A DNA stretch of 64,000 nt from the NCBI GenBank assembly GCA_000383715.1, contig KB912001.1, forward strand, positions 1 through 64,000, given 5' to 3'. The position numbers and the translations under genes were made by a program. The stretch is from Verrucomicrobia bacterium SCGC AAA164-E04. Its GTDB lineage: Bacteria > Verrucomicrobiota > Verrucomicrobiia > Limisphaerales > AAA164-E04. Under the pieces are notes generated by a model. That model was given only the letters and a program-made list of their open reading frames with translations, did no database searches and was not told the origin of the DNA. Positions 30,637-39,566 of this stretch are shown here, piece by piece (the first letter of the stretch is position 1; every line of letters starts with the position of its first letter).

Positions 30637-32967
30637 TCAGAAATTCATTTCTACGCCTCCGTTGAAAAACCTTGGTAATCCTGGACGGGGACCATGAGGG
30701 TGTCTGGAAGCCACATATTCTTTATCGAAAAGATTGCGGATACCGCCAAAAATGGTCGTATTCTCTCTTAGCTGATAGCGAACCGAGAGGTCCGTTAACA
30801 AATAATTGTCAGTAGTCCCTACTCTGGCATCTGGCGTACCATCGGCTCGGATATTTCCGCTGTTGTTACTGGCACTTGTGTAGGTCTCTGGAACATAGGT
30901 TAAGCTTGCATAAGCGCCAAGTTTCCCAAATTCCAATCCAGCTTGAAGATTGAACTGGTAATTTGGAATATATGGCACTTCTGCACCATCAAGACCACCT
31001 TCAAACAAAGATTCTGCATCCGTATTTCTGGCATTCCCATCCAGAGTCGCATCAGTCAGTGTCACACTCAAGCGCACAGGCGTGCGAACCGACCAATCCG
31101 ATGCCTGACCATGATCATATCCAAGGGCCAACTCAAGCCCCATGGAGTCGATGTCGCCGACATTTTCAGTAGTCGCAGAACCGCCTCCGCCAATGTTGCC
31201 TCCGACGATCAAATCATTGAAGTCGGTCTTGAATGCAATGGCCTCTGCAGTCAAGCCGCTTTCAGGGTTGTTGTATCTTGTTCCCAACTCGTAGCTCCAT
31301 GACGTTTCTTCCTCCAGATTACTGCGAATGGAGGATCTTGGACCTGGCATCGAAAAGCCTCGGTGAACACCAAAAAAGGCATTCCAATCTTGATTGATTT
31401 CGTATCCAAAACTGACACCGCCGGCAACTGCATCGATACTTCCATCTCCTGAGGCTGGGCTGCCCCCTCCATCACCGCGCCGTTGATCCTGCTCATAGTC
31501 TTGATCAACAGTTTCAAATCGAATACCGGGAGTTATCGACCAGCGGTCCCATTTAATCTGATCCTGGGTATGAATCGCAAGCGCTCTTGACTGTTGAATT
31601 CGGTCACCCGCTGCCCCCTTGACTCCCGTCTGGGCCCCTGTAATGGCTCCGCTGGCATCCTGATCATATTGGACATCCCACTGAAAACGATCGATTTCAT
31701 CGAAATGCAATCGAACACCTGTTTCCCATTCGTGCTCTGCATTACCTGTCACAAATTGTTTGGTTGCGCTGGTTTGTATACCGTAAAGCTGGTAATCACG
31801 TGCGTTATTTCTGAGACGATACGTACCTGCAGCCTGACCTTTCAGGATAGCCAGTCCTCCACCGGCACTCGTATCCTGAAGAGCTTGGGAGAGCCCCATT
31901 TTCACAGGCGCTCTAAGGTCTTTGAGTTTGGCCCAGTTTCGGGTGAAGTTCTGAAGATAGGCAGTGGTTGCAATGCGCAAGCTCGGATCCGGCTCAACAA
32001 TGTGACGAAGCGAAAATTGCTGCTGCTCTGTTTCAATACGATCAAACCTCGAGGCTGCATAACGTCTGAAGGGATCCGTATTAAAATCTTCTTCTGATAA
32101 CCCAAGGTAAGTCTCATTCGCGTCCAGACCAGAGAATCCATATTTGAATTCTATCCTGTTGTAATTGGCCGTATCGGGTTCCCAGAAGATTTTCACCATG
32201 GGCTCAACCCGCTTGAAACCCGTATCATCCGTGTCGGAAAAATCAGGTGTCGCATCGATGGTCTTGAATCCGTCGCTACCGTGATAGAAACCTTCCACCA
32301 GATAACCAACGCGGCCACCTTTGTTGAGCTCCTGAACATCACCATGCCAAAAATGCCCAATCACCTCGTTGTAGGATCCATATGAAAATTTGAGGAATGT
32401 CTCCTGATCGGCAGGTATGGGCGTGGATAGATAATTAATGACGCCACCTGTGATATGGGGGCCATACTTGATTTGACTACTTCCCTTCAAAATTTCCAAA
32501 CCACTCATACGTCCTATGTTTGGAATATAATAAGCCGAAGGTGCTGAGTAAGGAGCAGGCGCACTGAGGATACCATCCTCCATAACGGTGACAGCTTTGC
32601 TTCGTTCAGTTGTGACACCCCGCACACTGATATTCGGAAAAAGCCCGTTACCATCTTCTTCTCGCACATAAACGCCCGGTACTTGACGAAGAACTCGGTT
32701 TACATCGACGTAGTTTTGCTTTTTGAGATCATCCTTGCCGATGAATACCCCAGAGGCAGGAAGCACTTGCTGTGATGCATCGGAGCCAATCAAAGACACT
32801 TCAGGCAACAACACTGATTCCTGTGTGTTCGAAGATTCCTGGGCTTTGAGTGATGAGGAAAAAATCAGCCCCATGCAGATTGTGGTTGATACCCCTGAAT
32901 GCATACTGATGCCTAATGAGTTATTTTTTTTGATAACCTCTCTTTGTGAGGTGAGATGTCGGTTCAT
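30637..32967 (-). CDS. TonB-dependent outer membrane receptor, FecA-like
   Basis: Plug: QNYVDVNRVLRQVPGVYVREEDGNGLFPNISVRGVTTERSKAVTVMEDGIL...GLEILKGSSQIKYGPHITGGVINYLST; C-terminal NLFDKEYVASRHPHGPRPGLPRFFNGGVEMNF. Confidence 0.95.
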   Translation of the reverse strand: MNRHLTSQREVIKKNNSLGISMHSGVSTTICMGLIFSSSLKAQESSNTQESVLLPEVSLIGSDASQQVLPASGVFIGKDDLKKQNYVDVNRVLRQVPGVYVREEDGNGLFPNISVRGVTTERSKAVTVMEDGILSAPAPYSAPSAYYIPNIGRMSGLEILKGSSQIKYGPHITGGVINYLSTPIPADQETFLKFSYGSYNEVIGHFWHGDVQELNKGGRVGYLVEGFYHGSDGFKTIDATPDFSDTDDTGFKRVEPMVKIFWEPDTANYNRIEFKYGFSGLDANETYLGLSEEDFNTDPFRRYAASRFDRIETEQQQFSLRHIVEPDPSLRIATTAYLQNFTRNWAKLKDLRAPVKMGLSQALQDTSAGGGLAILKGQAAGTYRLRNNARDYQLYGIQTSATKQFVTGNAEHEWETGVRLHFDEIDRFQWDVQYDQDASGAITGAQTGVKGAAGDRIQQSRALAIHTQDQIKWDRWSITPGIRFETVDQDYEQDQRRGDGGGSPASGDGSIDAVAGGVSFGYEINQDWNAFFGVHRGFSMPGPRSSIRSNLEEETSWSYELGTRYNNPESGLTAEAIAFKTDFNDLIVGGNIGGGGSATTENVGDIDSMGLELALGYDHGQASDWSVRTPVRLSVTLTDATLDGNARNTDAESLFEGGLDGAEVPYIPNYQFNLQAGLEFGKLGAYASLTYVPETYTSASNNSGNIRADGTPDARVGTTDNYLLTDLSVRYQLRENTTIFGGIRNLFDKEYVASRHPHGPRPGLPRFFNGGVEMNF

Positions 32968-33002
32968 TTTATATTTCCAGATATTGTGTTAAGGATTCCG
33001 CT

Positions 33003-33029
33003 GTTGCGATTGAGACTCATTCTCATTAA
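33003..33029. promoter_or_regulatory. Fur-like palindrome upstream of the TonB-dependent receptor
   Basis: gttgcgattgagactcattctcattaa; reverse complement TGAGAATGAGTCTCA has perfect 5-bp arms and fits the 7-1-7 pattern with one mismatch. Confidence 0.65.
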
Positions 33030-33432
33030 GTGGAACCTTCTGTCAATATTTTTATTTGAGTTAAGCAAAACTTTTGGAATGTTTATGCGAGTCGTTTTGG
33101 TTGTTAGTTCAAGGCCTTTTTTGTTCGATTATTAAGCCAGAAAGAATTTGTCACCGGAAGCGCTGTCATAACAAGTTCAAGAGAGAATATTTGAGCCAAG
33201 GGTTTTCACCACGGCGAAGCAAGCTGCTTGATCGCAATCAAGCGGAGTTGGAAATACGATCAAGCAAAGCAGATCATTGTCGGATCTGAAGACGCCATGC
33301 TGAGATTTTTCCAAAGGCGTTACATCAAGTAACTGGTCCATTTCATCGTAAAAGGAGCTGCCTCCTGTTCGCATGAACATAGAAAAAACCTCAATCGAGA
33401 GGTCGATCAGGCCATGCGTCAGCAAGGAAACG

Positions 33433-34170
33433 TCACCACCAAAAAAAGGGCCCTCGAGTTCTTCGCTGTTGCATCTGACTGAATGGCTTCCATGCAACAT
33501 GCGCATCCAGGTAAAGAGCGTTGCCACCCGCAGGAAGCCGATCTTGAGCCCCTCCCCCGGCAAGGTGAGGAGAACTGTGCCCCTTCCAACCTCCATCGAC
33601 TTTGGAAAAATTACCGCCATGCCCCTCACGATCGTTACGATTGGAGAGCGTGGCATCGGCGACAAAAATCCCCTCGGAAATTCCAATGGTATAGGTAGCC
33701 CCGCTGCGGTTATCAGTCACTGTCTTTAACTGAATTCGCTCAAAAATATTGCTTTGAGCCAAACCCGGGGATCCCTTGGTGGCAAATGCGTAACCAAGGA
33801 CCTTGAATTGAGAGGTGAAATTCCAGAGGGTGTCATTGTTCTGTTTGGCAAACGACGGACAGTATAGGATGTTTCGATCAAAACCGTATCCCAGCAAATT
33901 GGAAACAACGGTCTGAGGCATATCCCATGACCAATTACCCACCTGATTCTGATGATTGACCATGGGTGGCAGATGATTGTTGTTATCATCTGCATACATG
34001 TGACTGGCGATACCAAGCTGCCGCAAGCTACTCAGGCATTTGGTTCTTTTGGCCTTTTCCTTGGCTTTGGATAATGCCGGCAGAAGCATGCCTGCAAGGA
34101 TGGCGATGATGGCAATCACAACCAATAACTCAATCAGTGTAAAGCCAGATTTGAAATCAGATTTTTTCAT
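33433..34170 (-). CDS. Type II pseudopilin-like protein (prepilin N-terminal cleavage/methylation domain)
   Basis: [53 protein letters not shown]. Confidence 0.93.
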   Translation of the reverse strand: MKKSDFKSGFTLIELLVVIAIIAILAGMLLPALSKAKEKAKRTKCLSSLRQLGIASHMYADDNNNHLPPMVNHQNQVGNWSWDMPQTVVSNLLGYGFDRNILYCPSFAKQNNDTLWNFTSQFKVLGYAFATKGSPGLAQSNIFERIQLKTVTDNRSGATYTIGISEGIFVADATLSNRNDREGHGGNFSKVDGGWKGHSSPHLAGGGAQDRLPAGGNALYLDAHVAWKPFSQMQQRRTRGPFFWW

Positions 34171-34464
34171 GGTTCACTTGTTTGGATTGTCGTCCATAAT
34201 GCGTTGTTGATATGAGCAAGTAAAGCAATTATCGAGTGAACAGAACCCTCTCAATGGAGCCTTTAAATTCGGGAGCAAGCGAAACGGTTGTTCAGCGATG
34301 TGATTAAACTTTTCTGGATGCTGATCACTTTGGATGTTCCTCTATTATCTTCATGCTCATTTTGCATGAATACCCCACCTATTTCGCCTTGAGCTCTATC
34401 AATTCTCATATGTGAGAGTGGCATCGTGCTTGCAATCAGAATTGTTGAACCAAACAAGACTGTC

Positions 34465-35232
34465 ATGAAAAAGATATTAAATATTGCAAAACAAAAATTT
34501 GCATTCGCTTTAATCGGCTGCTCCATACTTATTGGCTTTTCAAGTGCGATGGCTCAATCAACTATTTTCAATGGTGACGAGGTAATTGCCCATGGTTATG
34601 GCTCAGCTTGGACGCTGCGCGGCGCCAAACTCGAGGCTTATGATCAATTGATGGAGGATCGAGCAAGAATTGAAGCTAGTATTCCTGCTCACCTGAGGAT
34701 CTAGTGGGGACAAATTAGAGGAACTGAAATGTCATACTGGAGCAGCTATGGTTGGCATTTAACTCAGGTTGGCACTGTCTACGATCCAAACGGTGCAGTC
34801 TGTTATTCAGAATTCATGCAATTAATGGATATTCTTGAAGCAGCTGAGCAACAAATAATCGATGACCTCGATGCAAGAGGGTGGATTGGTAATATGACAG
34901 GAGGGTCCAAATGCGATGAGGTACACGACTATATTCAGAATGCCATTCGACGGATCGTGAACAACTTAAACGCAGCGTTTACATGTTACGATGTGGTCAG
35001 CCTATGCGACTACGGATGGCTTCCAAATGAATATGCAGCGCATATTTACCTGGGGGTAATTGACAAGAACACGGGTGAGGTAATGTATGTGCTGGATCCC
35101 TGGCGTTATGCGGGCAGTTGCCACCTCATTCCATTTGAGCAAGATCCCAATGGAGGAAATCCTGACGAAGTAATCCCATGGGAATTGGATGGCACGACAA
35201 ATCAGCTCTATGATTATATGTTTGATGAATGA
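34465..35232 (+). pseudogene. Secreted orphan protein gene interrupted by one in-frame TAG at 34702-34704
   Basis: MKKILNIAKQKFAFALIGCSILIGFSSAMAQ signal peptide ...SIPAHLRI*WGQIRGTEMSYWSSYGWHLTQV...LYDYMFDE. The ORFs at 34426 and 34729 are in the same frame. Confidence 0.65.
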
Positions 35233-35290
35233 GTGTCGCGTAGTCGACCCATCAATTTTCTCACGGGAATCCTTCCTGTGAAAACCATCG

Positions 35291-35320
35291 AAAGCCCTTG
35301 AAATTTCAAGGGCTTTTTTA
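35291..35320 (+). terminator. Rho-independent terminator downstream of the interrupted secreted ORF
   Basis: aaagcccttgaaatttcaagggcttttttta: perfect stem plus T run. Confidence 0.85.
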
Positions 35321-35619
35321 ATGCGCGTAACATATCTGACGGGAGCGGAATCATAAAAGAAGACCCAGCAAATCCCTTGGGTTCAGGCATCTGTTGTATA
35401 CCAGATAGGTATCTCTCAAAAACCCATAATTGCTACATAATCTACCCCACTTCAAATACATGGTTAGCGATTAGTTTATTATTTGGACACTCGCTTTTAA
35501 AAACTCAAATACTTTGCCAATTTTATCACTCTGGTGAAATTGATTCGAGCGAGCAAGCTCAGTGAGATAGGAGCAAGCGCCGAGACAAAAGAAAATATAG
35601 CATTCCTGTCGCACTTTGA

Positions 35620-38600
35620 TCATTGAATCTGCTGTTGATTGGGCAAAGAAATGGACACCTTATAAGTTCCGGTTCGCCTTTGTTTGAGGGACGTCGCTCG
35701 CAGGATATAAGCTGACCCAGCTTTCACATCCAAGGACAGGCTCGCGCGTCGCTGTCTTTTATCTCCTGACGGTAGAGACCATGCAATAGTTTGGGCTGTA
35801 ACAGCATCCATTACGTATATCTCAGGAATATAATCATCCGCAGTCATCTCAATGTTGATAGATTGATCCTGTTCAGCCTGGATATAGAAGTCCTCGTAAT
35901 AATAAATCAGGTTGAATGTATTGAAGTTGGGATCCTTAGGGCCGCGCACCAAGGATCCTGATGCACTTCCTTCCAGATCAATTGAGCGAATAGGAAAAGC
36001 TGTTGCCTTGATACGAAAGTCTCCCTCGTCCCAGTCATAAGCAGAAGATGCCCACACGTGATATCCCTCTTCACCTGAGGCGACGAAACACTCAAGAAGG
36101 GCTCCGGATGCATCCCAGCCCGTCTCCACCATCTTGATGACACTGCCACTTCGTGGGTCAACTAGTTCAATGACAGGGCTGACACCCAAAAAGGAATCTC
36201 CAACACCCCGCATATCGATCTCCCATCGAGTATGCTCCTCGGTGACAGGGAGCTCATAGATAACTCCCGGCTTGCCATTCAAAAGGGTTAAACCACTTGG
36301 CAAGTTTCCATTCGTGGTCTCACCATTGATCAACAAGATAGTTTCAGGTTCATATGACGGACGAATTATCTGCCCTTCCCCCAGATAGAGTCGGTAGGCA
36401 CCGCTGATATCAAAACTGGGATAGCTACTACCCGCTAAGATAATAATGTTACCGTGATCAGGAACATCTTGTGGTTCAATGATCAACTTTGCGTTCATAT
36501 CTTGTCCACTGTCATCATCTTCAATGATCACTGAACCTGAGATACCATCCAGAACCCATAGATACGCATCAAAAGAAACAGTCTCAAGAGTAATGCTCAG
36601 TGGCTGAGTTAATTCGCCAGCTTCTATTCGATAGGGATCTGCACGAACGACCCGTCCTGGCTCGATTTCGATGTAGGGACTTGCATGATTGAATATCGCA
36701 CGATGAGTGCTGTCACTAGTGAGCAGCGGCAACTCAAGTTCTTTCAATATTTGTATGGGTTCGGGTTGAATACTCAGCGAATAATCACCACGTTCAAAAT
36801 CTCCACTACCGGTGACAACCAATACATAATTACCAGGGGCAGCGTCTGTCATTCTGGGAGGCACCATGAATACGCTGCTTGCGTCAGTGCCGAAACCGAA
36901 ATCATCGTTCCAGTCCAGTGGCCACTTATCTTGTGAATTTTCAAATTCAGTTTGATCGTAGATCTCAAAGTAAGTATTGAACTGCGAGGAATTCACTGCA
37001 ATGCGATAAGGATGACCAGGCTCGAGTCCTTCCAGCAAAAACAAGTCTGCCACTTTACTGACGGGAGGATCCCAATCAGTCCATGACACATATGCAATGT
37101 CTTCATCACTCAAGGAGCCGGACCAATCATTCTCACCATTGAGAATGGCAATGTATTTCTCAGACGGTTCTTCTTCACCCTCTATCTGTTCAGCGCTGAT
37201 TGAGTAGTTGCCTTCCGACCATGCGTGGACTTCCACGATCCATTCTTTATCCGTCACGCTGGGAGTGAGTATCAGCTCAGGATCAAATTCATTAGCGTCA
37301 TCGTTCGTTGCCAAAATATCACCATTGTATGCATCAATCACTTTGAGTCGGGTATCCAGCCATGCATTAGCTCCAGTGACTACGGACAATTTAATAGCTG
37401 CCCCAGGAACTAATTCTTTTATGAGATAGGCATCAACGAATCCATCTTTGCGTTGATCACTGGCACCCAGTCGACCCCGGATGGTTTCGCCTGAGGATAG
37501 ATGGTCAGATGGCAATAGAATGGAAGTTAATTCGAATGCTCCCTTGCTGTCACTGGAAGCAAGAACATTAACCCGCATGGGTCCCTGTTCATCCGTAACT
37601 TCCAGATAATCTTTCCACGGCCCCTCACCTTCACCTATCAGGAAGGAGTGCTCTTCCATGTCTGAATGAAGCACCTCAAGGTGAGGTTTGAAATCCTCGG
37701 AGCTCAGAGCCAAACGGATCGTTTGACTCGTGTTGAGAGGCTCCGTCAAAAAGGAGCGAACCAGCCCAGCATCAGGTGCCCAGTCCGGAGATTGTTCCAG
37801 GGTAAATTCAGGCAATATAACGCCAGCATGGGTTGAACCATGATTAAGCTGATCAGGTGGAAGTGAGCTGAGGTCCGTCCCGAGTACAGGATTGATTTGG
37901 ATGAAGTGTGATTTTTTTGAAATATCGAAATCAGCAAAGGTAACCCGATTGATGAGATATTCATCATGCGCAAGATATTCGCTGGACACAGGCAGCACTG
38001 ATTTCCAGTCAAAAAGGTCGTCAGACTGCTTGAAAGTCCATCGTAAATCATCACTGTGCTGACGTGCAGGAAGATCCACATTCATTTTTTGAATGCTCAG
38101 GTGGTCTTTTGGTATCCGGATGGTGAATTCAGGGACTGCCTCGCTATCCCTGGGGTCTGTGGAGAAAGCATATTCACTTAGGTTTGATCTACCATCACCA
38201 TCATGATCAAGATACATCCCTGACACCCTATGCTCCGTTTCCCATGCGCTGTAATCGGGGTAGAGATGAGAAAGAATCCAATCATAGTATGATGAGATTC
38301 GAACATAAATACCATACGAACCGGGATTGGCACATCCCAAGCCCCAACTGGTGACTCCAGCCAGATACCAGCGATCCATATCTCCTTTGATAAGCAACGG
38401 TCCGCCGCTATCACCGCTGCAAGTGTCTACACGACCTTTCAAGTATCCTGCAGCTATTTCGGATGGAGGGAGATTGATGCCAATGGATTCACTCGCTGCA
38501 GCATTGGAAATGATTGGCAACTTGGCTTCTTGAAGTGCTTTCGGTGCGGCAAAGTCCCATGAATCGACGTCCATTACACCCCACCCAAGAATGGTCGCAG

Positions 38601-39090
38601 ATGTTCCTGTGGGCAGGGGTGATCTCTTGGCTAAAAGCGATACAGGTTGCTTCCCTTCTGCAGGCCACGCAAGAAGTAGTAATGCGAGATCTCCTCCATC
38701 TGGATGGGGAATCACCTCGAGAACAGGAATGCGTTGATTTTCATCTACTTGCCCTTTGGAGTCAGCTCCTACAAGCACGTGTAGCGATCCTGCAGACCTT
38801 AGTTCATTATTACCCCAGACCTCGAGGCAATGTGCAGCGGTAAGCACCCATCTGGGATGTACAAGCGTTCCTCCACAAAATTGCCCATCCATACCCGTAG
38901 CAGCCTCACTATCGATCAGCGCGGTCATGAATGGCCATGAGTGATCTGCATCCATACCTCCAACAATTCTAGGTTGTTGGTCGGCAGGCAAAATTAACGG
39001 TAAAGACGCGCCCCAAAGACAAATGAAAAGGATGAAAAGTTTGAACCAGTCAGAGAAGTGATTGAGATTTATATGGTAGGACCATTTCAT
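35620..39090 (-). CDS. Large secreted trypsin-like (S1 family) serine protease with long multi-domain C-terminal region
   Basis: QPRIVGGMDADHSWPFMTALIDS...CGGTLVHPRWVLTAAHCLE...DTCSGDSGGPLLIKGD...WGLGCANPGSYGIYVRISSYYDWI; then PPC-like segments (ALVVTGSGDFERGDYSLSI type repeats). Confidence 0.9.
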   Translation of the reverse strand: MKWSYHINLNHFSDWFKLFILFICLWGASLPLILPADQQPRIVGGMDADHSWPFMTALIDSEAATGMDGQFCGGTLVHPRWVLTAAHCLEVWGNNELRSAGSLHVLVGADSKGQVDENQRIPVLEVIPHPDGGDLALLLLAWPAEGKQPVSLLAKRSPLPTGTSATILGWGVMDVDSWDFAAPKALQEAKLPIISNAAASESIGINLPPSEIAAGYLKGRVDTCSGDSGGPLLIKGDMDRWYLAGVTSWGLGCANPGSYGIYVRISSYYDWILSHLYPDYSAWETEHRVSGMYLDHDGDGRSNLSEYAFSTDPRDSEAVPEFTIRIPKDHLSIQKMNVDLPARQHSDDLRWTFKQSDDLFDWKSVLPVSSEYLAHDEYLINRVTFADFDISKKSHFIQINPVLGTDLSSLPPDQLNHGSTHAGVILPEFTLEQSPDWAPDAGLVRSFLTEPLNTSQTIRLALSSEDFKPHLEVLHSDMEEHSFLIGEGEGPWKDYLEVTDEQGPMRVNVLASSDSKGAFELTSILLPSDHLSSGETIRGRLGASDQRKDGFVDAYLIKELVPGAAIKLSVVTGANAWLDTRLKVIDAYNGDILATNDDANEFDPELILTPSVTDKEWIVEVHAWSEGNYSISAEQIEGEEEPSEKYIAILNGENDWSGSLSDEDIAYVSWTDWDPPVSKVADLFLLEGLEPGHPYRIAVNSSQFNTYFEIYDQTEFENSQDKWPLDWNDDFGFGTDASSVFMVPPRMTDAAPGNYVLVVTGSGDFERGDYSLSIQPEPIQILKELELPLLTSDSTHRAIFNHASPYIEIEPGRVVRADPYRIEAGELTQPLSITLETVSFDAYLWVLDGISGSVIIEDDDSGQDMNAKLIIEPQDVPDHGNIIILAGSSYPSFDISGAYRLYLGEGQIIRPSYEPETILLINGETTNGNLPSGLTLLNGKPGVIYELPVTEEHTRWEIDMRGVGDSFLGVSPVIELVDPRSGSVIKMVETGWDASGALLECFVASGEEGYHVWASSAYDWDEGDFRIKATAFPIRSIDLEGSASGSLVRGPKDPNFNTFNLIYYYEDFYIQAEQDQSINIEMTADDYIPEIYVMDAVTAQTIAWSLPSGDKRQRRASLSLDVKAGSAYILRATSLKQRRTGTYKVSISLPNQQQIQ

Positions 39091-39566
39091 AATGAGGTAT
39101 CGTGTATGTTTGACTTAAGATTTACTCCCAAGACCAAGAAATTGCTTTTTTCGATATGTTTGATGTGTTTTATATTTTGCATATCCTTTTCCTTATGAAC
39201 TATTACAAATTTTTGTTATCTTTATAACCAACCTTTAATTGATAAGTTTCCATATATTGATCTATGCGGAGATTTGAACCTGCAGAGCTCAGTTAAAGTT
39301 GAGATTCGACGATATTAAATTCATGACACCATGGATTGATTAATGCTTTTGCAAGAGGGTTCAAATGGATGTACTCCCTGTATCTCTGATCATGAAACAG
39401 GTAAGATGAATATGTTGAATACTCGAGGAAATGCCCTCAGGTGATCGCTTGATTAAAACGTGGAAGCAGCGTGATTTTGCCCAGGGTTAGTGATTTAACG
39501 CAATTAACAAGTGGCCAACATAACGGAAACTTGTAACGATCATCAGGGTAGAAAGCGAGCGCTGCC

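Noticed and set aside
31594-32097. 167-aa ORF opposite the TonB-dependent receptor
   Set aside because: Antisense to a confident receptor gene.
33177-33686. 169-aa minus-strand ORF overlapping the pseudopilin gene end
   Set aside because: Its upstream part is out of frame over the pseudopilin CDS; the downstream part (about 80 aa) has no recognisable homology, so left uncalled.
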